DNA of 64,000 nucleotides from Pelobium manganitolerans (GTDB lineage: Bacteria > Bacteroidota > Bacteroidia > Sphingobacteriales > Sphingobacteriaceae): contig NZ_MBTA01000003.1 of the NCBI RefSeq assembly GCF_003609575.1, positions 1-64,000 of the forward strand. Direction: 5' to 3'. Numbering within the stretch: the first letter of the stretch is position 1; each line of letters begins with the position of its first letter. Below the pieces are notes generated by a model, which worked only from the letters and a program-made list of their open reading frames with translations, did not search any database and was not told the DNA's origin. Both the position numbers and the translations under genes were made by a program. Positions 13,899 to 23,385 of this stretch are shown here, in pieces.

Positions 13899-15806
13899 CT
13901 ACGCCGCTGATTCTTCCATCGCTTCTTCAGCTGCTTTTGCTTCAGCAATAATTTCTGCTTCGTCTTTTTCTATCCTTAAATTTTGTACAATATGCTGTTG
14001 CCTATCCATCGTGTTTTTGCCCATATAATATTCCAGCAACTGTTTTATTTTCATCTCACCTTGCAAAATCACCGGGTCCAGGCGGATATCTTCGCCAATA
14101 AAATTTTCAAATTCATCGGGCGATATTTCTCCCAAACCTTTAAAACGGGTAATTTCTGGCTTTCCGCCCAGTTTATTTATCGCCAAAACGCGTTCTTCGT
14201 CGCTATAACAATAAATGGTTTCTTTTTTATTGCGTACCCTAAAAAGTGGCGTCTGCAAAATAAATACATGGCCGGTTTTCACTAAGTCAGGGAAAAACTG
14301 CAAAAAGAAAGTCATTAGCAACAAGCGAATGTGCATCCCATCAACGTCGGCATCCGTAGCTATTACAATATTGTTGTAGCGCAAACCTTCTAAGCCGTCT
14401 TCTATGTTTAACGCGTGCTGCAAAAGGTTGAATTCCTCGTTCTCGTACACTACTTTCTTGGTTAAACCAAAGGCATTTAACGGCTTTCCTTTTAGACTAA
14501 AAACTGCCTGCGTTGCTACATCGCGCGCTTTAGTGATAGATCCCGAAGCTGAATCTCCCTCGGTAATAAAAAGTGTGGTTTTTTTACGGTCTTCTTCGTT
14601 CAGCTTTTCTTCGTCGAAATGAAATTTGCAATCGCGCAGTTTGCGGTTGTGCAGGCTGGCTTTTTTTGCACGGTCATTGGCGAGCTTTTTAATGCCCGCA
14701 ATATCCTTACGCTCGCGCTCCGATTGTAAAATGCGCTTTAACAAAGCATCTGCAACATCCGCGTGTTTGTGCAGGTAATCGTCTAATTCTTTTTTTACAA
14801 AATCATTGATAAAAGTGCGCACGGTTGGCCCATCCGGCCCCATGTTTACAGAACCTAATTTGGTTTTAGTTTGCGATTCAAAAACAGGCTCCTGCACCCT
14901 TACCGAGATGGCCGCCACAATGGAAGCGCGAATATCCGAAGCATCAAATTCCTTTTTATAAAACTCGCGTACGGTTTTTACCACAGCTTCTCTAAACGAC
15001 TGTTGGTGCGTGCCACCTTGTGTAGTATGTTGGCCGTTTACGAAAGAATAATACTCTTCGCCATACTGCTGGCCGTGCGTCATGGCTATTTCTATGTCAT
15101 CTCCCTTTAAATGGATGATGGGGTAGCGGTTGGCTTCGGCATCGGTATTACGCGCTAACAAATCATAAAGGCCGCGTTCCGATAGGTATTTTTGTCCGTT
15201 AAAGTTGATGGTTAAACCCGCGTTTAAGAACACATAATTCCATATCATGTTCTCGATAAACTCCGGGATGTAGCGGTAATTCCTGAAAATAGAATCGTCT
15301 GGGACAAAAATAGTGGCCGTACCGTTGCGTTGCGTGGTTTCAATCTCTGGATTATCTTTTACCAGTTCACCTTTTTCAAACTCTGCTTTTTTGCTTTTTC
15401 CGTCGCGGTAAGATTGTACCGTGAACAGATTGGATAAAGCATTCACAGCTTTTGTACCCACGCCGTTTAAACCTACGGATTTTTGGAAAGCTTTAGAGTC
15501 GTACTTTCCGCCGGTGTTGATTTTTGAAACGCAATCTATCACTTTTCCTAGCGGGATACCGCGGCCGTAATCGCGTACAGAAACCTTGTGATCGCTTACG
15601 CTGATATCAATGATGCGCCCGGCGCCCATTACAAACTCATCGATGGAGTTATCTACAATTTCTTTCAATAGCACATAAATGCCATCGTCATAAGCCGAAC
15701 CGTCGCCCAGTTTACCGATGTACATTCCGGGGCGCAGGCGGATGTGTTCTTTCCAATCCAGCGAACGGATGCTGTCTTCACTATAGTTTACGCTTAATTC
15801 TGCCAT
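13899..15806 (-). CDS. parE: DNA topoisomerase IV subunit B
   Basis: The ATPase subunit of topoisomerase IV. Visible motifs are the GHKL ATP-binding site ([33 protein letters not shown]), the Toprim domain ([11 protein letters not shown] and the acidic DADVDGMH), and the C-terminal RFKGLGE. At 635 residues it matches ParE rather than the longer GyrB forms. It is transcribed just before parC. The tail [18 protein letters not shown] is acidic. Confidence 0.95.
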   Translation of the reverse strand: MAELSVNYSEDSIRSLDWKEHIRLRPGMYIGKLGDGSAYDDGIYVLLKEIVDNSIDEFVMGAGRIIDISVSDHKVSVRDYGRGIPLGKVIDCVSKINTGGKYDSKAFQKSVGLNGVGTKAVNALSNLFTVQSYRDGKSKKAEFEKGELVKDNPEIETTQRNGTATIFVPDDSIFRNYRYIPEFIENMIWNYVFLNAGLTINFNGQKYLSERGLYDLLARNTDAEANRYPIIHLKGDDIEIAMTHGQQYGEEYYSFVNGQHTTQGGTHQQSFREAVVKTVREFYKKEFDASDIRASIVAAISVRVQEPVFESQTKTKLGSVNMGPDGPTVRTFINDFVKKELDDYLHKHADVADALLKRILQSERERKDIAGIKKLANDRAKKASLHNRKLRDCKFHFDEEKLNEEDRKKTTLFITEGDSASGSITKARDVATQAVFSLKGKPLNAFGLTKKVVYENEEFNLLQHALNIEDGLEGLRYNNIVIATDADVDGMHIRLLLMTFFLQFFPDLVKTGHVFILQTPLFRVRNKKETIYCYSDEERVLAINKLGGKPEITRFKGLGEISPDEFENFIGEDIRLDPVILQGEMKIKQLLEYYMGKNTMDRQQHIVQNLRIEKDEAEIIAEAKAAEEAMEESAA

Positions 15807-15811
15807 TTTTT

Positions 15812-15869
15812 AGTATCGAGTATTAAGTATCAGGTATCAAGTATCAAGACGTGGCGCTCGCGGTCTTGA
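15812..15869. repeat. GTATCAAG direct repeats plus TCAAGAC hairpin
   Basis: Several degenerate copies of aGTATCAaG run from 15812 to 15849. The inverted pair TCAAGAC / GTCTTGA (15844-15869) then encloses a GC-rich loop. It looks like a dispersed intergenic repeat upstream of parE rather than a promoter. Confidence 0.6.
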
Positions 15870-16041
15870 AATTAGCATCGAAACTTGACACCTAGCTTAA
15901 TGTACAAAGCTAAAATTTTGTGCAAAGTGGACAACAAGAAGATTTCCACATACGGTGGGTTGGTGTTGGTTTAGCAAACAGATGTTTTGGAGTGGTTTAA
16001 GAAGTAGCTTTTGTTAAGCTCGCCTCAGTCTTTGTTTTGCC

Positions 16042-16827
16042 TTACCTATGACTGTTTTTACTTTGCGGGCCGGTTATCGTCACCTTAAAAAACGTAGTTG
16101 GTTCGGCATGGTAAGCGTCGGCTATGCCAATATCTTTTACCAGTTTTTTGGGCACCCGTTTTAAAAGGACTTTTACTTCAAAACTGCCTTCAAAGGGGTT
16201 AGAGTTTAATTTAATGGTGTTGCGGTCTTTGTAGGATGCAATTATTCGGGTTTCGCCGTTCTCGTGGAAAAATTCCGAATCCACAAAACCTTTTTTAAAT
16301 AATGCTACTTCCTGATTTTTTGTAGCGCCGGGCTGGTTCATACAGATGTACAGAGAAAGATCGTCGCAAAACTTTAGGATTTTGAGCTGGTAATTAAGCA
16401 GGTTGGTGTTTGGTATCCTTAATTTTGAGATAAGGTGGTTTTGCCTCATCTTTTCACGCTCTACAAACTGTACAGCTACTTCTGACGAAGATACAGACGC
16501 TAAGCTGCTGTAATGCATACTGCAAAGCAGGGCAGCGTAAGAGTTAGCTTGGTTTACCTGCTCGATACCCAATCGGTAAAAATAAAGCCGCAGTTTTTCA
16601 GGAAAATCTAAAAAAGTGAAGGGCTTATGCGTAACATCATTCAGTAAAGGGTGCGAGTCTGGGACGATCCAAGCGCGGTCATGCTGGTGCACCGCAAATT
16701 TAAAAGATTCAAAATGCTCTACGGCAATAAATTCTTTTTTAAAACGCGACAAAAGCTCGCCTGCAATATAAGCATGATCGTGCTGCGTGATTAAAATATA
16801 GTTCTCTGAGTCTTCTCTGAGTATCAT
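16042..16827 (-). CDS. DUF3891 family protein
   Basis: A 261-residue protein with the DUF3891 signature near the start (ILITQHDHAYIAGELLSRF) and conserved histidines in FAVHQHDRAWIV and SMHYSSLAS. The family fold is all-alpha with His-rich pockets, but no reaction is established. I chose ATG at 16827 (MILREDSENY) because the open frame further upstream would need TTG and homologues begin with MI(V/L)RE. It is monocistronic between parE and the DUF2723 gene. Confidence 0.85.
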   Translation of the reverse strand: MILREDSENYILITQHDHAYIAGELLSRFKKEFIAVEHFESFKFAVHQHDRAWIVPDSHPLLNDVTHKPFTFLDFPEKLRLYFYRLGIEQVNQANSYAALLCSMHYSSLASVSSSEVAVQFVEREKMRQNHLISKLRIPNTNLLNYQLKILKFCDDLSLYICMNQPGATKNQEVALFKKGFVDSEFFHENGETRIIASYKDRNTIKLNSNPFEGSFEVKVLLKRVPKKLVKDIGIADAYHAEPTTFFKVTITGPQSKNSHR

Positions 16828-16913
16828 TCCCGGCTTAAAAGCATAAAAGTACAAATCTTTACGCTAAACAAAATGTGCGAGCGCAAAAAGTTAACTTTTC
16901 CCTAAAGAAAGTC

Positions 16914-16942
16914 AATAAAAAAAGCGACGTTCCCGTCGCTTT
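16914..16942 (-). terminator. terminator of the DUF2723 gene
   Basis: Perfect 9-bp stem AAAGCGACG / CGTCGCTTT with a 4-base loop. On the minus strand it runs into TTTTTTT. It lies 20 bp after the DUF2723 stop. Confidence 0.9.
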
Positions 16943-16962
16943 CAAATAATTCCTTTAAATTT

Positions 16963-19900
16963 TTACCTACTAAACCCGAATTTGCCTTCGTAGGTTTTCA
17001 TCTTGCCGTCTAGCTCTTTATGGAGTGCGTTTTCACCGTACTGCTTTGTCATTTCAACAAATTGGGAAAGTACAAACAAATTCAGCTGAATATCTCTGCC
17101 CGCTAAATTTTCTTTGCCTTGGATAATGCTGTAATGATAATCCAGCTCTTGCGTTACCAAGTTTTCTGTTTGTTTTAACAAGGCGGTTGCATCGCTTTTT
17201 AAACCCAACTGATACATTAAGCTTACGAGTTCATATTTGCTCAGCGCAAAGTTGCTGTCGTAAGTGGTGTTTATCGGCATCACCTTTAAGCATTCTTTTA
17301 TTACGTTGCGGGCACTGTCTGTTTTACCTTCAAAAATTAGGTTTTTAGCAAGTTCATTAAATTTGTTTACAGATAAAAACACCATTTTTTCTGATTCCGG
17401 ATCCAAATAAGGCGAGGTTTTGATGCTGCCCCAATCAAATTTAGTCATCATGTTGGTGTACATCTCTTTGGTATTTACTGTTTCGGTTGGGCCAAGCGGA
17501 CTTTCTGACGGGATGGTTGCCTTGGTTTTCGGTTGTAACCTTAACGCAAAGCCTTCACTAAATAAGTAGTTATCTAAGCCAAGGAAATTGCTGTTAGGTA
17601 CAGTAAATGCAAAATAAATAGGGCGTTCCCATTTGTTGTGCACTAAAATATCTAAAATGGCAAGTTGTCCTTTTGTGAGGTAATTGCCTGGGAAAGTCCA
17701 TTCCATTTGAGGTACAATTGCATTGGCTTGGTTGGCATCAACGGTTTTTGTAGCCAAAACCTGAGCCGGGTTTATTGCCATTTTAAAGTTCTTTGTTGGC
17801 AAAAAGTTTTCCGAACGGCCGCTCTGGTACTCAACTTTAGCTTCCGGATTGTCTGAAGTGATAAATTCAAACACATCTTTAAGCTCTTGCGAACCTTCCA
17901 AATTAAAGTTTTGATAAAACAGCACGTCGCGTGTGCCCGTTTTATACATGCTGGCTTGCATGGTAATTGGTAACGGTGCCGATTGGTTAAAGGGCCTTCT
18001 CAACTGGTTGATGTACCAATCTGTATCAAACAAACTCAGGTTCACGATACGGATATCGGGCCTAAAGTTTTCTACTTCTTGCACGTACCATAAAGGGTAG
18101 GTATCGTTATCGCCGTAAGTAAATAAAATGGCATTTGGCGCACAGCTGGCCAGATAGTTTTTAGCTAAATCTCTGGCGGTGGTTTTTGTAGAGCGGTCAT
18201 GATCGTTCCACTCTTGGCTTGCCATTAAAACCGGCGCTGCCAATAGCGATATCGCGGTAGCGCCAATTGCCGCAGTTTTAGGCGTTACTACTTTTCGCAG
18301 CCACTGGGCAATTGCAAACACGCCAAGTCCAATCCAAATCGCGAAAGCGTAAAAAGAACCTACATAGGCATAATCACGCTCGCGAGGTTGACTAGGTGTT
18401 TGGTTTAAATAAATTACAATAGCCAAACCGGTAAAAAAGAAAAGTAGGGCAACAATGCCCGCGTCTTTTTGGCTGTACTTGAAATGCCAGAAAGCACCTA
18501 AAATTCCTAGTATCAAAGGTAAAAAGAACAGCTGATTGTTTGCCTTGTTTTTGGTGATGCTGTCTGGTAGATGAGATTGATCGCCTAAACGCAATGCGTC
18601 TAAAAATTTGATGCCGCTTATCCAGTTTCCGCTGGTATAATCTCCAATTCCCTGCACATCATTTTGCCTGCCGGCAAAATTCCATAAGAAATAGCGCATG
18701 TACATGAAGCCAATTTGATAGGTGCCAAACCAGCCAATGTTAGTAGCAAAAGTCGGGCTTTCTTGCGGACCTAATTCCATCCAATCACGATAAACAGCTG
18801 GGTGGTTGCCGTCATCGCTGTACATTCTTGGGAACAGCGTGTTTCTGTCGTATTCGTAGCTTTGTTTTTGTCCGGCAATCTCGTATTTCTTTTCGCCTTT
18901 AACGTATATATTGCCTTTTTGCTTGGTGTCAACAGGTTTCGAGTCAAAATACTGGCCGTACAAAAGGGGCCTGTCGCCGTACTGCTCGCGGTTAAGGTAG
19001 CTTAAAAAAGAAAACGCATCTTGCGGATTACTATTATTTAATGTAGGGTTTGCTTTGGCGCGGATGATGATCATCGCGAAAGAGCTGTATCCGAACAAAA
19101 TAAAAATAAAGGAAAGCATGGCTAGGTTTAGCACTGGTTTCCGTTTTTTTATAGAGTAAAGTGTTAACCAAATGGTGGCACCAATGACTAATATTGCGAA
19201 GAAAATTACCCCGCTACCGAAGCCAAAACCTAATGTGTTTACAAAAAACAAATCAAAGTAAGCTCCAAATTTTATAAGATATTGGATAATGCCGTATTGG
19301 ATAAATCCTAAAATTAAAACACCTACAAACAATGCGCTAAAAACACCTTTTGTAGTTGCAACGGCGTTTTTACGGAAGTAATAAACTAAAGCCATTGCCG
19401 GAATCACCAATAAGTTAAGCAGGTGGATACCGATAGATAAGCCCATTACGTAGGCAATAAATAACAACCATTTATCGGCGTAAGGTTCGTCTGCATGTGC
19501 ATCCCATTTTAAAATAGCCCAAAAAACAATTGCCGTAGAAAGTGATGACATGGCGTAAACTTCTGCCTCTACAGCCGAGAACCAAAAAGAATCTGAAAAA
19601 GCATAAGCTAATGCGCCAACCAAGCCGGCACCCATAATAGCTATTAGCGTGGTGTTATTCAAAGGCGTATTAGTAGTTAAGCTAACTTTTTTTCCTAAAG
19701 CGGTGATGGTCCAAAACAGAAACATGATGGTAGCTGCGCTTGATAAAGCTGAGCTAAGGTTTACCATGTAAGCAACCTTAGTAGGGTCGCTGGCAAATAA
19801 ACTAAACAGTTTGCCTATCATTAAAAACAGGGGCGCACCGGGCTGGTGCACAATCTGTAATTTAAAAGCGGCAGAGATAAACTCGCCACAATCCCAGTAG

Positions 19901-19992
19901 CTGGCGGTAGGTTCTAGCGTTAAAATATAAGTAATGGCAGCAATGGAAAATGTAAGCCAGCCTAATAGGTTGTTGATCTTTGAATAGGTCAT
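16963..19992 (-). CDS. DUF2723 multi-pass membrane protein
   Basis: A 1009-residue inner-membrane protein. The DUF2723 region carries the N-terminal SYWDCGEF motif at about residues 30-37, followed by about a dozen hydrophobic segments to residue ~580. A hydrophilic periplasmic part follows and ends in TPR-like helices (LIFEGKTDSARNVIKECLKV). DUF2723 proteins resemble GT-C/O-mannosyltransferases and TMEM260, so a lipid-linked sugar transferase role is likely but unproven. I used ATG at 19992 (MTYSKINNLL); the longer frame has no sensible start. A TATTTTCG box (minus, 20021-20014) may be the -7 element. Confidence 0.88.
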   Translation of the reverse strand: MTYSKINNLLGWLTFSIAAITYILTLEPTASYWDCGEFISAAFKLQIVHQPGAPLFLMIGKLFSLFASDPTKVAYMVNLSSALSSAATIMFLFWTITALGKKVSLTTNTPLNNTTLIAIMGAGLVGALAYAFSDSFWFSAVEAEVYAMSSLSTAIVFWAILKWDAHADEPYADKWLLFIAYVMGLSIGIHLLNLLVIPAMALVYYFRKNAVATTKGVFSALFVGVLILGFIQYGIIQYLIKFGAYFDLFFVNTLGFGFGSGVIFFAILVIGATIWLTLYSIKKRKPVLNLAMLSFIFILFGYSSFAMIIIRAKANPTLNNSNPQDAFSFLSYLNREQYGDRPLLYGQYFDSKPVDTKQKGNIYVKGEKKYEIAGQKQSYEYDRNTLFPRMYSDDGNHPAVYRDWMELGPQESPTFATNIGWFGTYQIGFMYMRYFLWNFAGRQNDVQGIGDYTSGNWISGIKFLDALRLGDQSHLPDSITKNKANNQLFFLPLILGILGAFWHFKYSQKDAGIVALLFFFTGLAIVIYLNQTPSQPRERDYAYVGSFYAFAIWIGLGVFAIAQWLRKVVTPKTAAIGATAISLLAAPVLMASQEWNDHDRSTKTTARDLAKNYLASCAPNAILFTYGDNDTYPLWYVQEVENFRPDIRIVNLSLFDTDWYINQLRRPFNQSAPLPITMQASMYKTGTRDVLFYQNFNLEGSQELKDVFEFITSDNPEAKVEYQSGRSENFLPTKNFKMAINPAQVLATKTVDANQANAIVPQMEWTFPGNYLTKGQLAILDILVHNKWERPIYFAFTVPNSNFLGLDNYLFSEGFALRLQPKTKATIPSESPLGPTETVNTKEMYTNMMTKFDWGSIKTSPYLDPESEKMVFLSVNKFNELAKNLIFEGKTDSARNVIKECLKVMPINTTYDSNFALSKYELVSLMYQLGLKSDATALLKQTENLVTQELDYHYSIIQGKENLAGRDIQLNLFVLSQFVEMTKQYGENALHKELDGKMKTYEGKFGFSR

Positions 19993-20120
19993 TTCTCTAT
20001 TTGTTATAACCGCCGAAAATAATAAAATGCATTTAATTAGTGGGCAATTTAACATTTATTAACCCAAACAAAAGAGGCAAAGGCAGTTAGCGCTTTGCGC
20101 GTATAATTTTTTAAAAATAT

Positions 20121-20151
20121 TTGCATAGTGGCTTTAATGCTTGTATATTTG
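20121..20151 (+). promoter_or_regulatory. promoter of tRNA-Gln
   Basis: TTG at 20121-20123 and TATATTTG at 20144-20151 are separated by 20 bp. This matches the Bacteroidota consensus TTG-N19-21-TAnnTTTG. It lies 40 bp before the tRNA. Confidence 0.7.
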
Positions 20152-20190
20152 CATTCCATTTCTGGAAAATATGTACGGGAATGGACGGAT

Positions 20191-20261
20191 TGCCTGATAG
20201 TATAATGGTAGTACGACGGTTTTTGGTACCGTTTGTCTAGGTTCGAATCCTGGTCGGGCAA
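20191..20261 (+). tRNA. tRNA-Gln (TTG)
   Basis: The acceptor stem TGCCTGA pairs with TCGGGCA (one wobble). The anticodon stem ACGGT/ACCGT encloses TTTTGGT, giving anticodon TTG. The T arm contains GGTTCGAATCC. CCA is not encoded. Confidence 0.95.
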
Positions 20262-20325
20262 CTTTTTAAAATTCGGAGATTAATAAAATTTTCCGAATTT
20301 TTTGTTTAAAACTCCTCGAAAGCTC

Positions 20326-21270
20326 ATGCCTTCCACATTTAACAACATCAAGCTTTTTTCTGGTACCGGTTCTAAGGCTTTGGCCGAAAAAATTGCCGCT
20401 TCGTACGGAAAAGAATTGGGCAAGGTAATTTTGTCACGTTTCTCTGATGGTGAGTTTCAACCGCATTATGACGAGTCTATCCGCGGTTGCGATGTGTTTT
20501 TGATTCAATCAACCTGCCAGCCAAATGATAATTTGTTTGAGCTTTTGATGATGATTGATGCGGCAAAAAGAGCTTCGGCACATTACATCACAGCGGTTAT
20601 CCCTTATTTTGGCTTGGCACGTCAAGATCGGAAAGACAAACCTAGGGTGGCTATCGGCGCCAAGCTAGTGGCTAATTTGTTAACCGCTGCAGGCATACAC
20701 CGCATTATGACGATGGATTTGCACGCTGCACAAATTCAGGGCTTTTTTGATATCCCGGTAGATCACTTAGACGCTTCGGTTATTTTTGTTCCTTATATTA
20801 AAAGTTTAGGACTTGAAAACCTGACTATCGCATCGCCAGATATGGGTGGAAGCTACCGTGCACGTACCTTTGCCAAGTTTTTTAATGCAGAGGTGGTGAT
20901 ATGCGATAAACGCCGTAAACGTGCCAACGAAATCGAATCCATGTCTATCATTGGCGAGGTTGAAGGTTTGGATATCGTGTTAATAGATGATATTATAGAT
21001 ACCGGAGGCACTTTAGCCAAAGCGGCAGCTTTGATTATGGAGAAAGGCGCAAAAAGTGTTCGTGCGGTTTGTACGCACGCGGTTTTATCCGGAAACGCTT
21101 ATGCAACTTTAGAAAAATCGGCATTAACAGAGCTTATTGTTACCGATACCATTCCGCTTAAACACAGCAGCCCTAAAATCAGGGTTTTATCCACAGCAGA
21201 TTTTTTTGCGAAAGCTATTGCTAACGTAAATGAACATGCTTCTATCAGTGAATTATTTAAAATCAATTAA
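20326..21270 (+). CDS. prs: ribose-phosphate pyrophosphokinase
   Basis: Makes PRPP from ribose 5-phosphate and ATP for purine, pyrimidine, histidine, tryptophan and NAD synthesis. At 314 residues it has class I length. Motifs visible are FSDGEFQPHYDESIRG, YFGLARQDRK, the metal-binding MTMDLHAAQIQGFFDIPVDHL (shown in part) and the PRPP loop VLIDDIIDTGGTL. ATG at 20326 (MPSTFNNIKLF) is chosen over an upstream TTG. It is followed after 12 bp by rplY, the usual Bacteroidota pairing. Confidence 0.97.
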   Translation: MPSTFNNIKLFSGTGSKALAEKIAASYGKELGKVILSRFSDGEFQPHYDESIRGCDVFLIQSTCQPNDNLFELLMMIDAAKRASAHYITAVIPYFGLARQDRKDKPRVAIGAKLVANLLTAAGIHRIMTMDLHAAQIQGFFDIPVDHLDASVIFVPYIKSLGLENLTIASPDMGGSYRARTFAKFFNAEVVICDKRRKRANEIESMSIIGEVEGLDIVLIDDIIDTGGTLAKAAALIMEKGAKSVRAVCTHAVLSGNAYATLEKSALTELIVTDTIPLKHSSPKIRVLSTADFFAKAIANVNEHASISELFKIN

Positions 21271-21282
21271 TATATACAACAA

Positions 21283-21870
21283 ATGAAATCAATCGCTATT
21301 AGCGGTTCTCCAAGAGAGAACGTAGGGAAACGCGACGCAAAAGAGCTGCGTTACGAAGGTAAAGTGCCGGCCGTATTGTACGGAGGTAAAGAGCAAATCC
21401 ACTTTGCTGTAGATGCGCCAGCTTTAAAAGGTTTAGTTTACACCTCGGAAGTAAACTTTGCAGAATTGAACATTGATGGCAAAAAATACAATGCCATTAT
21501 GCAAGACATTCAATTTCATCCACTAACAGAGAAAATCCTACACATCGATTTTCTTCAGTTGTTTGATGATAAGAAAGTAACTATCGAAATTCCGGTTAAG
21601 TTAACTGGTACTTCTCCAGGTGTTAAAATGGGGGGTAAATTGGTTCAAAAACTTCGGAAGTTGAGAGTAAATGCTTTGCCTAAAAACATGCCTCAAGAAG
21701 TAGAAGTTTCTATTGAGCCGTTAGAAGTAGGTAAATCTGTTCGTGTTCGCGATTTGAAACCTACAGACTACTCCATCACTAACGTTCCAGAAGATACTAT
21801 CGTTTCTGTAATTATGTCAAGAGCGTTAAAACAAGCTGAACAACAAGCCGCGCAAGCTGCTAAAAAATAA
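21283..21870 (+). CDS. rplY: 50S ribosomal protein L25 (CTC form)
   Basis: Binds 5S rRNA in the large subunit. The 195-residue length is that of the two-domain CTC form. The L25 beta-barrel comes first (KRDAKELRYEGKVPAVLYGG), and the TL5-type C-terminal domain begins near residue 95 (VTIEIPVKLTGTSPGVKMGG). A short Ala/Gln/Lys tail closes the protein. It is co-transcribed with prs and followed by a strong terminator. Confidence 0.97.
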   Translation: MKSIAISGSPRENVGKRDAKELRYEGKVPAVLYGGKEQIHFAVDAPALKGLVYTSEVNFAELNIDGKKYNAIMQDIQFHPLTEKILHIDFLQLFDDKKVTIEIPVKLTGTSPGVKMGGKLVQKLRKLRVNALPKNMPQEVEVSIEPLEVGKSVRVRDLKPTDYSITNVPEDTIVSVIMSRALKQAEQQAAQAAKK

Positions 21871-21887
21871 GCTTCTTTAGGAGTTAT

Positions 21888-21922
21888 AAAGAGCCTCGTT
21901 AAAGATTTAACGGGGCTTTTTT
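21888..21922 (+). terminator. prs-rplY terminator
   Basis: AGCCTCGTTAAA pairs with TTTAACGGGGCT, and TTTTTT follows. A diverged copy of this stretch lies near 22206-22241 (see findings). Confidence 0.9.
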
Positions 21923-21933
21923 GCGTTTTGGAA

Positions 21934-22154
21934 ACCGACGTTGCCGACACTGAACAACTTTTCCGTATTTTGCAATCCGTCCCGTCTAAAAAGGACGAGC
22001 CTTTCAAAATGTGGTTATTGCTGGAAACACTCGAAGAGAAATTGAAGACAAAACAGGCAAAAAAGTGGTAACGGCAATAAACGCGAAAGCTACCCTAACG
22101 ATTAACGAAAACCCTGGGAAAATAGATGAGACCAGTAACAGTGCTGACACATAA
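21934..22154 (+). pseudogene. DinD/Bro-N-like protein remnant
   Basis: Two pieces of one gene are recognisable in different frames. From 21934 the frame reads TDVADTEQLFRILQSVPSKK and then DEPFKMW, the end of a Bro-N domain as found in DNA-damage-inducible protein D-like proteins. From about 22017, in another frame, it reads IAGNTRREIEDKTGKKVVTA then INAKAT, matching the C-terminal segment of the same family, and stops at 22154. The N-terminus and most of the middle are missing. It is therefore a relic of a mobile or SOS-type gene lodged right behind the rplY terminator. Confidence 0.7.
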
Positions 22155-22205
22155 AATTTCTATTGCATAATCCTGGATGGAAATAAGCACAAGCGGCAAA
22201 AGCTA

Positions 22206-22245
22206 AGCTTGCTGCGGAGTTAAAAAAGAGCCTCGATAAATTTAG
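22206..22245 (+). repeat. diverged copy of rplY 3' end and terminator start
   Basis: The words AAGCTT, GGAGTTA, AAAGAGCCTCG and TAAA occur in the same order and nearly the same spacing as at 21869-21903. The 11-mer AAAGAGCCTCG is exact (21888-21898 and 22225-22235). The copy lacks the second arm of the terminator. Confidence 0.5.
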
Positions 22246-22296
22246 CAGGATATTGGCGCTTCCATTGCTTGTCTTTTTTATAAAAGTTTAGATAAG

Positions 22297-23253
22297 ATGG
22301 AACCCAATATTTTAATCATCGGTGCCAACGGTCAAATAGGTACCGAGCTTACCTCCAAGCTAAGAGAAATATATCCGCCAAATCAGGTGGTAGCCTGTGA
22401 TATCCGCCGGCCTGATTACGACACCCTAAACGCAGGTCCTTTTGAGTTTGTAAATGTATTAGATAAAGAAAATGTGAAGCAGGTTTTTTTGAAATACCGG
22501 CCACAGCAGGTTTATCTTTTGGCAGCGCTGCTATCGGCCACAGGCGAGCAAAACCCGAAACTAGCTTGGGATCTGAACATGAACGGACTACTGAACGTTT
22601 TGGATTTTGCTGTGGAATTTAAGGTAGCTAAGGTGTACTGGCCAAGCTCCATCGCGGTTTTTGGGCCAAATTCGCCTAAAAAGAATACGCCACAGTTTTG
22701 CGTTATGGATCCCAATACGGTTTACGGAATTAGCAAGCTGGCCGGCGAACGTTGGTGCCAGTACTACTATAAACGTTTTGATTTAGATGTGAGGAGTTTG
22801 CGCTATCCCGGTTTAATTAGCTGGAAAGCAATGCCCGGTGGTGGCACAACAGATTACGCCATCCATATTTTTCACGAAGCATTAAAAAAACAAAGCTATT
22901 CTTCATTTTTGGCTGCAGATACTGTTTTGCCCATGATGTATATGGATGATGCTATCCGCGGAACAATTGAGCTGATGGACGCGGATGAAGCAAATATCAA
23001 TATTAGGTCCAGCTATAATTTTGCCGGGCTAAGCTTTAGTCCCAAAACTTTAGCGGAAGAAATTCAGAAGCACATCCCTTCGTTTAAAATGCACTACAAA
23101 AAACACGACGAACGGCAGGAGATTGCCAACAGCTGGCCGCATAATATTGACGATAGTGATGCAAAAAAAGACTGGGCTTGGAAGCCGGAATTTAACTTGG
23201 ATAAATTAACTTTGGCGATGCTGGAGAACTTGAAGGGAGGCAAAAGAATTTAG
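22297..23253 (+). CDS. SDR-type L-threonine 3-dehydrogenase-like protein
   Basis: A 318-residue extended short-chain dehydrogenase. The NAD-binding motif GANGQIG lies at residues 9-15, and the catalytic YGISK tyrosine-lysine pair sits near residues 147-151. RYPGLISWK with PGGGTTDYA is the signature of short-chain L-threonine dehydrogenases, which oxidise threonine to 2-amino-3-ketobutyrate. A UDP-sugar epimerase is the alternative, but the PGLISWK/TTDYA combination argues against it. It appears monocistronic. Confidence 0.82.
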   Translation: MEPNILIIGANGQIGTELTSKLREIYPPNQVVACDIRRPDYDTLNAGPFEFVNVLDKENVKQVFLKYRPQQVYLLAALLSATGEQNPKLAWDLNMNGLLNVLDFAVEFKVAKVYWPSSIAVFGPNSPKKNTPQFCVMDPNTVYGISKLAGERWCQYYYKRFDLDVRSLRYPGLISWKAMPGGGTTDYAIHIFHEALKKQSYSSFLAADTVLPMMYMDDAIRGTIELMDADEANINIRSSYNFAGLSFSPKTLAEEIQKHIPSFKMHYKKHDERQEIANSWPHNIDDSDAKKDWAWKPEFNLDKLTLAMLENLKGGKRI

Positions 23254-23385
23254 GCGGAGGTTCAAAGCGATAGGTTGGGGTTAAGCTTATAAGCTAACGA
23301 GGTGAAAGGTTTAAGGAGATTATAAACGCATTAATTAATGACCAATAAACCCACCCACTAATAACTAAATTACTAAAATAAAAAA

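Noticed and set aside
20049-20261. 70-codon minus-strand frame
   Set aside because: It covers tRNA-Gln and its promoter and resembles no protein.
22297-23253. UDP-glucose 4-epimerase assignment
   Set aside because: PGLISWK and the PGGGTTDYA motif match short-chain threonine dehydrogenases.
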